Part shown: piece by piece, positions 46,310-58,292 of the stretch | How the letters are laid out: the number at the start of each line of letters is the position of its first letter | Position numbering within the stretch: position 1 is the stretch's first letter | From: Patiria miniata | Lineage: Eukaryota > Echinodermata > Asteroidea > Valvatida > Asterinidae | Direction: 5' to 3' | NCBI RefSeq assembly: GCF_015706575.1 | Contig: NW_024037056.1 | Location: forward strand, 14,087,176 to 14,151,175 | Length of the DNA stretch: 64,000 nucleotides | Position numbers and translations under genes: made by a program | The notes under the pieces: model-generated | Told to the model about the DNA's origin: nothing | Database searches by the model: none | Seen by the model: only the letters and a program-made list of their open reading frames with translations

Positions 46310-48671
46310 GGCTAGTTTTTACTGTCCTGGTGGTTTTTCTAAATTATACTAGAGAACAAAATGTAGTACTCAACAGGCATATGCGCAGCATCAAAAGTTC
46401 CCTTTTTTTTCTGTCCAAACAGATGTGGAGGCTACCATTATTTTAACATTTTCTTAAGGCTAAATTCATGGACCCAACTTTAGCGCGTTATGTGACGTGT
46501 TCTATGATGGGCCAAAGGTTTTATCGGTCCGTGTGTGTTCATGCCGTCGCGCTGCAGACAAAATTTTCATAAACATTTATGTTAATTCTCTTTTTAAAAT
46601 TTGCTGGAATTCTCTTGAATGAACAGTTTTTGAAAATTTAATGTGCTTGATTTGGGGTGGTTCTAGCTGAAAAATAGATTTCCTTTTTTTGATTTTTTGT
46701 TTTTTTAGGCGAAGCAGTTTTTGATCCGATCCGGAACTGAATAAACCAATCCAGAACTACAAAAAGTGGCATCACCATCGTACTTTCTTTGACCGAAGTG
46801 GCTATCGTTACGGCACTCGTTGTTTAGCGCCCTCTACGATATCTTTTTGATACGCACGCAGGTATATAATTATTTGTTTCCCCACATTTTGTCGAGCACT
46901 GCGCCAGCTCATCCGATAGAGGGTAGGATTTTGCACCGCGAGGTTGCGGGTTCGAATCTCAGTTTTGCACTCGAATTTTTTTCCTTTTCTAACCTGAGGC
47001 TTTGGAGGATTTTTTTTAAAAGGGAAATAAAGTCCGAATTTCATAAAGTTCAAATTCACTTTTTTCCTTCTAATTTTATATTTTCTTGTCATGTTTTTTT
47101 ATAAAAGTTGCCAGGTTGCAGTCTACCGTAACGATAGAAAATGGGAAATGCGTTACGGCTGCCGTAACAATAGCCACTGCGTTCTTTGACGTCACAAAAT
47201 TCAAAATTAAACAGAAGAGCTAAAATAAAAAAAATAAAAATTTGGAAAGTAACTTTGTAGTAATTTGTGTATCTCCCTCACTCAAGGTTAACTATTAAAC
47301 CAATGTCACTCGAATTTGTGGATTAATTGAGCCGAAAGCCGACTGAATGTTTGCGATCCAGAACTAGGAAAACGACTGTACATATTACATGACAAAGGGG
47401 GCGAAACTGAGGCACACTTGGGGCGACTTGACATTGTACTGTCGGGGTTCGTACTGTCAGTGTGCGCCACGCATAACCATAACATATCTGACGTTTTAAC
47501 ACATACAACTGCAATTTACTAAAAAAATATTACACCTTAAGCTGACAATATTTTCCCCTGTACACGTTGAGCAATTGTGTATCCTTGAATTTCAGGATTT
47601 GAGACGGAAAATCTGAACCAAAATTACAAGAATGAAAACTTACATGCGTACGCGTTTCACGCTGCTTTTAAAATGGCGCTCGGTTGAGACCACTTTTTCA
47701 TAGGGGGATTCTCTCTTTTACTTTCAGTTTGCCTCTTTAATGATTTTTAATATAACATTAAATACAGTGTTGTTTAGTTTTACTTTGTGCTTAGATACAA
47801 CGTCCGTGTAGGAGTTAACTTAAAATGATCCCATCGATTGGGAATTACGTGAGGAGTTTGTATTTATTTGTTGCAAACAAACTACCTCTTACCTACAATA
47901 TGGTATAGTCCATACTAGCGTCGGAGCTAATTATTGTGTGCATGGTTCCGTTATGAATATCATTCAGAAAAACGACCAGTTCTTCTGAAAAATAATTTTA
48001 ATAATATGCAGACAATTATTATCCTGATGATTCTCTGAGCTCGATTTATGAAAATCACTGAAGGTGCACACTTGTTATTTAACTTTTTTGTGGCCCCTGC
48101 TTTAGGGACGGTCGTTTTATTGAATTTAGGCCTATTAAACTGAGCTGGTGGCGCTCATGTCATGCGCTCATATCCACATCGACCGGGTGGAGGGTGGGCG
48201 GGGCTAGGGGAGGGGGTCTGGGGAAGGACTCGTTTTTTTCATCATGCAACTAAGTTTGGCGTTTTTATGTCTGACTCGACTGCTTATAGTGCTTACCTAG
48301 TCTTTGTTTAAAAGTTGCATTATAGGCCTACGACCCGTTATGAAATTTGAGTGTTAAAATCATGGATGTCTGTTTTCAACAATTGACCTATCGCCGTTTG
48401 CGAGTTGACCACGCCCCTTAGATAACCCTATGGAATTTTGTACGTTAACTTTTGTTTGTCTCAGATTTTGCGCATTCCGCGTCCATTTGTAAATCATGTA
48501 ATTGGACAATATTTCATGTTCATAAGCTGCGTTGACGCGATTCTACCGCAATATGATTAATTGGAAGCATGAGAAGTAACTTGGCTAAGTTTTAAGTTTA
48601 GGCATCAAATTTGAACCCAAATGATATCATTCTTCAATTCTTTTATCTTCTTTCTTCTGGTCTGTCTGCAG
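46310..48671. other. Divergent intergenic region SRRT / PRS4
   Basis: Contains the SRRT 5'UTR and promoter (left) and the PRS4 promoter and non-coding first exon (right). A tRNA-like SINE segment lies at 46895-46985. Outside it, the words ggctatcgttacgg (46802) and its imperfect complement near 47165-47190 form short inverted ends around about 390 bp. Otherwise AT-rich with no gene recognised. Confidence 0.5.
46895..46985 (+). repeat. tRNA-like SINE segment
   Basis: gcgccagctcatccgatagagg (A-box-like) and gaggttgcgggttcgaatctc (B box) are spaced as in a tRNA. There is no proper acceptor stem, and a T-rich tail follows, so this is a tRNA-derived element and not a functional tRNA gene. Confidence 0.55.
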
Positions 48672-48715
48672 AGTCCTGCTCGCAGTTACAGTCCCACAAT
48701 TCCAAGCGACTCAAG

Positions 48716-51700
48716 ATGGCATCTCGTAGCTCCAGCTTGTCGCGTTTCCCGGCTCTTCTCTTCTGTCATCCATCCATGGAGAACCTCGCGTCAGCCATCG
48801 CGAGGAAATGCTCTCGGGAATCGCTGTCACTAACTTGCTTCACGCCAAACCCGACGTCATCGCAAACACTTGATTCGGTTGGTCGAAATAAGTTACAGTG
48901 ATTGAAGAGATTGGATTTGTTTTGAAATTGTTATTTTTTTCTATCAATACAAACCTTTTTAACTTTTGGTTGAGAAAAAAAAACAGGCTGACGTTTCATT
49001 ATGGACTAAAAAATTACTTCACAAATGTTCAATTTTCTGTGGCCCAACAATAACAGAGTTCTTGTGGGGGGTAGGCCGGTTCCCGCCTCCCCCTTTTAAA
49101 ATCAAAGATGTGGGGTCCTGGTACCAGTCTAGTCTACTCACAATGAAGATGTTTGTGCGCAAAAGCAAGCGAAATATTTAGCTTTTGCAGAGAGTTGCAG
49201 TCAGCCAAAATTGAAAGCAGATTTCCTTTTGGTAATATTTCACTCAAAAGGTCAAAATTCATTAGGAGAAAAAAATTGAATTCTTTGAAGAACACGGACA
49301 GTACATCTTTAAGAGATTTAATTTTTGAACCCTAAGTCCACAGCCATTTTCCTGTATAAAAGGTCATTTTTCTGTACTAATATCACTGTATTCAATAAGA
49401 ATATTGTCATTTATACACGTGACATTTTTGTCTCATTTCCAGCACCCCCTAAGTCAGGAAAACGTGACCCGAGTCCAGATGCGTCTTCAGTCCGTCGAGT
49501 TTCACAAGAACGGTATTCAATGGGACAGCTTCAAAGATGGCTGGCCCAACTTGTTCATTGAGAATGTCAAGCAGTGCGCAGGGAGAGATGGTAAACCATG
49601 ACCTGCCACAGACTAAGTTTTCACCACTGTTTCAATCACAGAGTCTGTCATAAGTAAATCACAAGTCAATCACAAGCGCGATCACAAGTAAGAGATGAAC
49701 AATAACAAAGGAATGCCTTTTTCACACTTCATTTTGAGTAGCTTGCGACTTGGCTTGAGATGCACTGGATCGGATGGCTAATTGTGATTGGCATGTGAGG
49801 ACTAGTTGTAGGACTTGTTATTACTTGCCAGGACTTGTGATGGACTTGTGATGCCCTTTGAGGACTTGTGAAGACTTGTGAGGACTTGTGATGTACTTGT
49901 GAGGATTTGTGAGGACTTGTGATGACTTGGGAGGACTTGTGAAGATTTGTCCGGACTTGTGACAACTTATGATGGACTTGTGAAGACTCGTGAAGACTTT
50001 GAGGACTTATGAGGACTTGTGAGTACTTGTGAGGACTTGTGAGTACTTGTGAGGACTTGTGAGTACTTGTTAGGACTTGTGAGGACTTGTGAGGACTTGT
50101 GCGGACTTGTGAAGTCTTGTGAGGTCTTGTGAGGACTTGTGAGGACTTGTGAGGACTTGTGAGGACTTGTGAGGACTTGTGAGGACTTGTGAGGTCTTGT
50201 GAGGACTTGTGAGGACTTGTGAGGACTTGTGAGGACTTGTGTTGACTTGTGAGGACTTGTGAAGACTTGTGAGGTCTTGTGAGAACTTGTGAGGACTTGT
50301 GTTGACTTGTGAGGATTTGTCCGGACTTGTGATGACTTATGATGGACTTGTTAGGACTAACGAAGACTTGTGTGGACTTGTGAGGATTTATGAGGACTTG
50401 CAATCACTTATGAGGACATGTGATGATTTGTGAAGACTTCTGATGTAGTCGACTGCAACACCAATTTACATATTTTGCTCGACTAATAAGCAGTACATGA
50501 TTTATCCAGAAAAAAAAGATTTGGAAAAAAATACTTTTCATATACTGTTTTGCCTCATTTTTTCAGTGATCTTTCTTGGAAGTTTCCACTCGCCTGAAGT
50601 AGTGTTTGAGCAACTATCGATCCTCTACAACATGCCAAGGTATAGTATTGTAGCCCTAATCTACTTTGGCTCATTATGCAACAGTTAAACAGATTAAAAA
50701 GAAAACCACTTACTTTCAATTTGAAAGTCAAAATAATGGATTGAATTTCTCTTTGATTCTACAGGTATCTTGCCAGGTCTTTTAAGTTCATCTTACCCTA
50801 TTTTCCAACGGGAACAATGGAACGCGTGGACACGGAGGGGCAGGTCGCAACAGCTAAGGTGGGAATTCATCATCGATAGTGCAAGAGGTTCAGAATTATT
50901 CGGTTCAGCTCGGCTCTGGAAAACAAAATTCAAAAACTCTTCTTTTTTTTCTTTCGTGGTTGTCAGGTTCTTGCGATGATGCTGTCGTCTATTCCCAGCA
51001 CAGCCCGTGGCCCCGCCCAGATTGTCATGTTTGACATTCATGCGTTACAAGAACGGTTCTACTTCTCGGATACTATCATTCCGAGGTAGGCAAGTGGTTC
51101 AGACTTTTGCACAAGCAAGCTGGAGGTTGCGGGTTCGAGTCCCACCCGAAAAGCCTGAGACATTCCTGCTTTAACTGTTACAAAAATGGCAAAACATGAT
51201 GTAGATGAATTTATTTTCTTCTGTATTTTTTTACCATCAGGCTAGAGTCAGCTATTCCGTTGCTGCAGCGTGAGATGTTAAAACTTCCGGATGACGTCAA
51301 GTTCAACATCGCAATCGCGTTTCCGGATGACGGCGCCCACAAACGTTTCCACGGCATGTTTGATGATTTCCCACAGATCACGTGCATCAAAGTCCGCAAC
51401 GGCGATAAAAGAGTTGTCACCATCAAAGAAGGTACACAAACATGGCTTCTTCATTTAATCCCTATTGCCTGTACTCATGTACAGCAGAGGGCGCTATGTA
51501 GTTAGTCTTGGAACTGTGTGACACGCTGAATTGTTGCTTGACCCAAAGGCTAGACTGCTGTTCTCTGACTGACTGAGTGACTGAGTATTTGTGCATCCAC
51601 CTTAACTGGGCGATCCTATAGTCTTGTTCTCTATTCTTCATGCTTGTTTTTTTTTTTGATGGAACACAGGAGAAGCTAAGAATCATCATGTGATCATCAT

Positions 51701-52401
51701 CGACGATTTGGTGCAGACCGGAGGAACGCTGATAAACTGTGCGAGGGTGAGACAACATTTCAAATTTTATGAGACCCGGGTTCGAATCCCACCCTGTGAC
51801 GTAATCGTTGCTTCTAGACGTACTTCCCAACCTCTAGAGGCAGATTCTGTATTCCCTCGAAAAAATGGGTAGTCATTGTATACATAACATTAAAAGGTTA
51901 ACAACAGTCCACGAGAAGCTGTCTAACATACTTTTTGTTCTTTCGGAAAGTTGAGATCACCCAGGAATCCATAAGCTGGAAGATCGGGGGTAACAATCTT
52001 ATTTATTTCAGCAAAATTAGGCCGTGGTAAAATGTAGTGTCATAGTCCTGTATGCCATGAAGAACAGGAACGATACACTATAAGTATGCAAATTACAATT
52101 ATAACTAGAGAAACTGAACAATAAATTTGTAAATTATTCTCAATTTGTCCAGGTTTTGTTAGAGAGCGGGGCAGCCTCTGTCAGTGCTTACGTGACTCAC
52201 GCCGTTTTCCCCCAGGACTCCTGGAAGGCATTCACCACGGAAGAAGCTGCGAAAAGTGGCGTCAAATTTGACCATTTCTGGATCACGGACTCGCTGCCGC
52301 ACGCGAGCACGATCGCTGAGCACGCTCCGTTCAAGCTGCTGTCCCTCTGTGATGTCATTTCAGAATTGCTGCTTGGATATGACTTGGTACAGCACATCTG
52401 A
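48716..52401 (+). CDS. Ribose-phosphate pyrophosphokinase, plant PRS3/PRS4 type; complete
   Basis: Makes phosphoribosyl pyrophosphate from ribose 5-phosphate and ATP for nucleotide synthesis, in the cytosol. Eight coding exons: 48716-48877, 49443-49590, 50567-50639, 50765-50858, 50967-51085, 51241-51431, 51670-51746 and 52153-52401. All phases agree, giving 370 residues. Blocks align throughout with plant PRS3/4: LLFCHPSMENLASAIARKC, WDSFKDGWPNLFIENV, VIFLGSFHSPEVVFEQLS, FKFILPYFPTGTMERVD, FDIHALQERFYFSD, FPDDGAHKRFHGMF, the PRPP-binding motif IIIDDLVQTGGTL (about 270-284) and the FWITDSLPHASTI block. They differ from the usual animal PRPS1/2 wording. The start ATG lies 45 nt inside an exon opened by a strong acceptor (tctgtctgcag, exon from 48672), so a non-coding exon precedes it. 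The end of exon 1 (donor gattcg|gttggt) is the weakest junction. It could be a related regulatory homologue rather than an active enzyme. Confidence 0.9.
49615..50445. repeat. Decamer minisatellite array 5
   Basis: About 70 copies of gaggacttgt with gtgacttgt, aggtcttgt and ccggacttgt variants, in the PRS4 intron between coding exons 2 and 3. A short stretch in the opposite sense (ataagtaaatcacaagtcaatc) lies at its left edge. The minus-strand frame of 224 codons ([10 protein letters not shown]) is an artefact. Confidence 0.93.
51084..51165 (+). repeat. tRNA-derived SINE fragment
   Basis: ggcaagtggttcagac and aggttgcgggttcgagtcccacccg resemble the tRNA-like heads at 6.9 and 56.2 kb. It sits immediately after the donor of PRS4 coding exon 5. 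A second eroded B box (cgggttcgaatcccaccc) lies at 51778-51795. Confidence 0.6.
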
Positions 52402-52760
52402 TTGGATGGTGTGGGTAGACAGACTGGTACAGGCTTTGTGATTGGATGGTCTGAAATGGTTCAACTGTAGTGATTGGATAATTATGTGAATGGAAAGTTG
52501 GTACAACCAACATGATTGGATTGTGCAATAGTATTTTGTACAACCGTTGTGATTGGTGAAATAAGACTGAGTACAACTATTTTGATTGGATGATATGGAC
52601 AGTTGATACAACCATTGTGATTGGATATTAAAATGGAGAGATAGTACAACCATTTTAATTGGATTATAGAGTTTGGTACAACCAATGTGATCAGATCACA
52701 TGAAAGTATGGCTTAATAGTACAACCATTCTGATTGGTCTTTAGTCTATGTGATTGGACA
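52385..52760. repeat. Degenerate repeat of about 50-60 bp beginning in the PRS4 stop region
   Basis: gtacaaccattgtgattggat and variants recur about eight times, from the last codons (ggtacagcacatctgattgg) through the 3'UTR. The PRS4 stop codon lies inside the first unit, which suggests the array grew out of the end of the coding exon. Confidence 0.7.
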
Positions 52761-54225
52761 ATATGATTAAAGGGTACTGTACAGCCTTTTATGACTGGAG
52801 GATATAAGAATTAAGCTTATCTAAGCTGTCTTTTTCTGAAATTTTATTTTAATTCAAAAAGTGAAAATTGAAAACTCAGGAGAATTCCCAATTTGTCACA
52901 ATTCTTCAACTGACTTCTCAGCTAATTGTGATAAATTGATTGTCAGTGCAAATATTTCATTTTAAGCAAGATAGATGTAAATTTAAGTGGTACAACAATC
53001 TTGTGTAATCATATTGTGTATGCAGTAAATGTGCTCAGTTTAAAATGAACGTCTGTAGAAATTTCATTCAGTACATGTAGTAGCAATATTTTAAACAATG
53101 CATGTTAATGTTAAAACAGATCATAAGTCATGTCAGTAGGTAATGTGTTGATGGTGGTTTTTTTTTAATGACTAGCCCAGTATCGTTTGTAAATTTCGGC
53201 TCTAATTTTAATTTTATTCAGATAATGATGCCTTCTTTTACCGGTCTTGGACTACTTAAAGGCTTTGCCTTACTCTGAAGAAATTTTTTAAAAAGGCCCA
53301 ATTGACATTTGATGTCATATATCACCATGTTGTCTCTGTTGGGTGTCTTTTGAGCTGAAATACATGTAGCCTATAGGCTTGCTCAACTCCTTTTCAACAA
53401 CTTTTTCAACACCTCAGCATTGCTTTGTCCGCTTCCTTCTCAATTATTTTGCATGTGAAAGTCTGTCACCCGAAATTGCAGACATCAAGCTCAAGTAATC
53501 TGTGCTCAAGCAACCAATGAATGTTCTGTGACACATGAAAGATATAAAAACACAGAAATTGAGTTTTGCAGCGAAGTGGAAGCACCAATTAGCCGTTTTA
53601 TTTCCACAAATTTCATAAAATGTACACATTTAAATGATATTTTTTACAAATGTATCGTTTCGATTAAACTAAAAATTCAGCTTCTTTACAAGAACTGAAA
53701 TACACGAATCAGTACTTTACAAAATTCTTAATAAAAACTGAAAGAAGAGGAGACTTCAGATAATTTCTTCAATTTGAATTTCCAATCTCCAGAATTGAAG
53801 GGAAAAATGGTTTGTATATTAATCACCGACATTCAGATTTTTCCTCAATTGGAATGGTATTCATTATGTTATAATATTTTCTTTAGTACTCCGCTCTCTA
53901 CAACAAATGTAATAGAATATGCATGTGGGTTTTGGAAACTTTAAAGTTGTGAATATGAGAAAAAGTGCAAATTTCGAGGTCATTTTATGTACAAAATTGT
54001 CCCTTTTTATTCAATGGATAAAGATAATGTTACTTTTCAAACACACTCGGCTATTTAAAATGGTACTGAAGCCTATGAAAACTCAAAAGTAACGTTTTGA
54101 TTGATGTTGATAATATTATGCAGTAAGTGGCAAAAACTGTCAGTATTTTACATATTTAATTAGATAACTTGGCATATAATATTTCAGAAATTTGGGTGAA
54201 TTTTCACCAAATTTAGCACATTGTC

Positions 54226-54648
54226 TAGGGGTGTGTGTGTAACCGGAAAGCTGACTGAAAAAAACACGGGCACTATCAGGTACCCGTTAAAGAAAGCCAA
54301 CCCCAAAATTCAAAGCTCGGAAGTTGCGGTTCAGATTGTTAATAAAGGTCCACACGACAATACTACCACATCGGTGCGTCGATACATGCAAGATAAAAGT
54401 GCGTACGGTGACCATAGCTTTAAGGTGTACACTGCAAGTTTCGTGAGCATCATAAACGTGAAATATGTTTTGTTTTCCCATGTAGCCTGGTTTTCATGTT
54501 GAAAATTCCCCACAAATGACATTCCAAACCTTTCTTTTTCATTGTCTGAGAAGTCACTAAGTCATTTGTAAAAATTGGTTACGGGTACCCGATCCCATCT
54601 ATGGAACCGGTCGGGTACTCGGGTATCCGGTTGCGATGAACAGCCCTA
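54226..54648. mobile_element. Non-autonomous hAT-like DNA transposon, 423 bp
   Basis: Terminal inverted repeats begin taggggtgtgtgtgtaaccgga at the left and, read inward from the right, tagggctgttcatcgcaaccgga. Subterminal gggtaccc and cgggtactcgggtat words are present. It is flanked by 8-bp target duplications acattgtc / acattggc (54218-54225, 54649-54656, one mismatch). Eight-bp duplications and tagggntg tips fit the hAT superfamily. It has no transposase, and the open frame inside is unrelated to hAT proteins. Confidence 0.8.
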
Positions 54649-54781
54649 ACATTGGCTGAAAATGTCATGTTACATGAATTTATTCATGAACTACATTGAA
54701 ACTGATTTTTGACCGCGTATAAAATCTTTTGATTTAAAATATGGAACAGTCTGACGCTTTCCCGCTAAACACCATTATATT

Positions 54782-54787
54782 TTTATT
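54782..54787 (-). terminator. Probable FBXW2 poly(A) signal
   Basis: AATAAA on the minus strand about 225 nt past the FBXW2 stop codon; the first such hexamer downstream that I see. Confidence 0.5.
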
Positions 54788-55011
54788 CATTTGACTGCCC
54801 TTCTAAGCTACTAAAGATTTTGTTGTCAAAAAAGTAAAATGCTTGGAACCATACAGCTCTGATCTAACCCATCCGTTTCGGCCGACACGACAGCATCGTT
54901 TTCAGTCCACAGCAATCTCCGAAACCGCAGGGATGCCGGTTACCACGGTAACCAGAGGTTCTGTTTCTAGGGATGACAGTTTCATCTGTCCGTCACATGA
55001 TCGACTTTCGG

Positions 55012-58000
55012 TCACCTGTCCTGCTTGCCCGCGGCAGGCTGACGCCACCGCACCACGTGCAAGCTGTGATCCGACATACTGGTCGCGAAGACCAAGCCGA
55101 CTTCCGCGTCCAGCCCCAGACCGTTCAGCCAGCGTACCGCCCCGGCCACGAAGTTGGATCCCCTCTTGGAGCGCCGGTAGGCGGGGAGTCGCCATGACGA
55201 CACCGTCTCATGGGTATGGGTGTTGAGGAGGCGGAGGTACTGGTGGTCCAGTACGAAAGTGAACGCCGAGCCAAGTCCCAGGAGGATGAGGTTACTGGAG
55301 TCGGTGTACGGAATCAACCTGGAAGTCGGAAAGAACGGTTAAAAGTGGAAAATTTAGACACCATATGAGTAATTCAAGCGTTATGTAATGTCAATGACAG
55401 AGATTTTGAGTGCTCAGTGAATAAACCTGAAAATGTATTTTTTTCCAATCTTATACGTCCATCATCTATAATGGTCAGAGATTACAGACTAGGAGTTTTT
55501 GGATCATTTCTCTGAATCATTAATTAGATATCATGGTTAATTGGCTCTGTCATGGACATGACCTTTCCTTTTATGACGCTGGATTACCAAATATATTTTT
55601 TAAATTTAGAAAAAAATTGGACATTCTGTTGCCAAGTCAATAATGGAAATCGAGATGAGAAATTGACGACTTACTTTCTTAATTCAAAAGTTTGAAAATT
55701 CCAGACTAGAATGCCGACGTCCGAAGCGCAGGAGACGTGGGTCCCGTCAAACTGAAGCCGGGGCAGAAACGTCTGCGAGTGGACGGCCATGTTGCTGGGT
55801 GATGTCAGCGTCTTCACGCACTGCGACTCTGCGCTGTGTTTGAGGCTCCACACCTGATGGAAAGTGCAGTCGGATATGCCGTGAAAATTGCTAATTCTTG
55901 AAATACTTTTCACAATTATGGACTTGCGCATTTGCTGTACGAGACTCAAAGAACATTTTTGCTGTTACCTTTATTTCTGCCTTGTCCATTGTCAGAAGAA
56001 CTGGTTCCCCGGAAGTGAATGTGTCCGACTCGACACACGCCTCACGTAAAATCACCTGAGGAAAAGAGAGTTTCCTCAAATCATTTGCATGTTTTTGTTG
56101 TTTCAACGAATCTAAACACAACAGTTCGAAACCTTTGAGATATACTAATTGAGCACTGTTTACTCAGTGTTGTCCGAAAGCTTGCCAGGATAAAAATCTC
56201 ATTTTTACTCGGGTGGGACTCGAACCCACGACCTCCTGCTTACTAGTGCAGACGTCTCACCACTCGACCACCGAGCTTGCCGGGGTCAGCCGGCTGTTCG
56301 ACTCTGATGTAGCAGTTGGCACTACAATCAATGGCTTTTGATGGAATTTTGTGTCGGGATATGTACATGGTTCTTCCAACAATAGGATGTGTTCTTCATC
56401 CGTCCTCATTTTCACTAGTCCCAGAGGGCCAGCCTAATGTATTCCTCGTATCTCACTTACTGACTGACTGACTCCCCGTCACTTGTGAGTCGGGCAGTGC
56501 TATCGTATAGGATACCCGAGCGCCAGTGATTGGGCTAAATCTGGCCTAGTCTTGTGAACAAAAGTAAAAAGGTACCTACCTGAGTGACCCATTCCGAGTG
56601 GCCTTGTAGCGTGTTGAGTAGGGCCCCGTCGCTCAGACACCACAGCTTGACCGTTGTATCGGCCGAACCACTGACCAGTAAATCCAGTCGGTCACTGTAA
56701 TCTATGCTGAAAACTGTCCCAAAGAAAACAAAAAAGGAATATTTCAATCAACACCAACTACTAGGACCATTTCTGAATCCTCCACAATGATACTGATTTG
56801 TCGGGGTTTTTTTCGCGATGGACACATACCCGCACCGCAGTGGCCCGAGAACCGTTGAAGCCTGGTGCCCGTATCCCAGTCCCAGCATGCAATGGTGTTG
56901 TCGAAGGACGCCGTGATGAGTTTGTTGTCGTCGAACTTGATGTCGGCGCAGGTGTGGGTCTGAAGGACCTTGAGACACTGGCCCGTCGTGACGTCCCACA
57001 ATCGAGCAGTCAAGTCATCCGATCCTAGAGACAAAACGAGAAATTGTCGAAGCACAAACCAAAGAAACTTTAGGGGTTGTTTACTTCATTTTTTCAGAAA
57101 GAGGGGTCAGTTTCTATGTAAACATTATGCCCATTCACCCTCCTATGCAAGCGTGTATCACTGCAAAGTTGTCCTTTTCAGTCAAAATCAGACTGTTTTT
57201 AACAGTTAAGGGCTCCCACTCCCAGCCTACACAAAGCAGGATTGACTGGCTGTGACTGTTTATGTAACTTGATAAAGCTGTGCTTTGACTGTAGCTGATT
57301 GATAAGCCAGCTGTGCCTACCACTTGCCTGCTTTTTGTCGGTTGACTGAATTTGACTAGTCACAGTGTTTGCTTGAAATATGATCTGACTGTTGGTGACT
57401 AGCCTGTGTAAAAGGCATGGCAGGGGAAGAGGATTGATTTTTCTGACTGTCTGTGACTGTTCGGACAGCAGGAGGGTTACGTAACAGTTCAGACAGCAAT
57501 TGCTGCGGTATATTTTCATCCGATAACTACTGTGTTTTTTTAAAAAGAGATTCGGTGCCAAACTTAAGTTGTATTTTGGGTGGATCAGACGTGGACTTCA
57601 CTTAAAGAAAATGACATGTCCCTTGAGAGCTGTGCGTTAAGAATTTGTAATTTTGTTACTGCATTATCGTGGTTGATTTTCGTCAATTCAGGGGGTTCCC
57701 ATGTAGTTAAACTGACTTGGAGTTGGAACTTGAGATTTAGACTGAGGTTTTGAGGACTCAAATGAGGCAATCAAATACCTGAGGCCAATTTGCCGTCTCG
57801 GTAATGAAGGGCATAGACTCTAGCACTGTGCCCCTGCAAGGTCACGCTATCAAACGCGCACCCTTCCCTTAACTGCCTGAGTCGCAGAGCGAAGTCCCTG
57901 TACGTGACTTTCCAGTCTACTCCATTCTGATCAAAGCGCTGCTCCCGTTCGGCGGGGTTGAGCCCCAGTCGACAGCAGGCATTCTGCCAGGCTGCGGCGC

Positions 58001-58292
58001 AGCCGTTCACCATCTTGTTCCAGTGGCGGTTGACAAGGCAACATCGACAGAGCGTCTCCGCGTCCAGCCACGCCAGGAGGTAGTTCCCTAGCTCGGCCGG
58101 TAAGAGGTGAAGGAAGTCTCGTTTGACCAGACCCTCCAGTTTCGTGGCGAGGTGACCGAGTTGCTTAGCGCCGCACGCGGCGATCAGGTGATCCAAGGTC
58201 CCGCATCGTTGCTCATCGTCCAAATCACTCTCAAATGTCTTGACCAACTGGTCGCGCCAAACGTTAAACTTGTCGCAGTCCATCTTGTTCAT
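55012..58292 (-). CDS. FBXW2: FBXW2, F-box/WD40 substrate receptor of SCF ubiquitin ligase; complete
   Basis: Recruits substrates to the SKP1-CUL1-RBX1 ubiquitin ligase. Six coding exons: 57779-58292, 56830-57024, 56580-56713, 55969-56055, 55675-55853 and 55012-55318. All are GT-AG with consistent phases, giving 471 residues (human 454). The N-terminal block [20 protein letters not shown] is followed by an F-box at about 60-100 ([29 protein letters not shown]). WD repeats then start at [19 protein letters not shown], with [49 protein letters not shown] and GHSEWVTQ. The C-terminal [13 protein letters not shown]...[14 protein letters not shown] matches vertebrate FBXW2 closely. Two in-frame ATGs lie at the start (MNKM); the first is used here because it is the furthest 5'. 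It shares an upstream region with MPV17. Confidence 0.96.
56160..56310 (-). repeat. tRNA-derived SINE, copy 2 (inverted)
   Basis: On the minus strand: cgaacagccggctgacccc, caagctcggtggtcgagtgg (A box), ctgcactagtaagcag, gtgggttcgagtcccaccc (B box), and a tail with acactgagtaaacagtg. It aligns along its whole length with copy 1 at 6855-7040, including parts outside the tRNA-like head. It lies in FBXW2 intron 3. Confidence 0.8.
57025..57778 (-). other. FBXW2 intron 1
   Basis: 754-nt GT-AG intron (donor tcag|gtattt, acceptor ctctag|g). It has several tgactg.tgtgact words but no clear array and no exon seen. Confidence 0.7.

Larger units (their letters stand above)
52402..55011. other. Convergent intergenic region PRS4 / FBXW2
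   Basis: Holds the PRS4 3'UTR with its repeat, a candidate PRS4 poly(A) signal AATAAA at 53730-53735, the hAT-like element (54226-54648) and, on the minus strand, the FBXW2 3'UTR with AATAAA at 54782-54787. No further gene recognised. Confidence 0.55.

Noticed and set aside
49729-50403. 224-codon [10 protein letters not shown] frame
   Set aside because: Translation of decamer array 5 inside a PRS4 intron. Same artefact as the frames at 3364-3660, 44453-44815 and 61798-62334.
54221-54502. 93-codon plus-strand frame
   Set aside because: Lies within the hAT-like non-autonomous element and does not resemble a transposase or any other protein.
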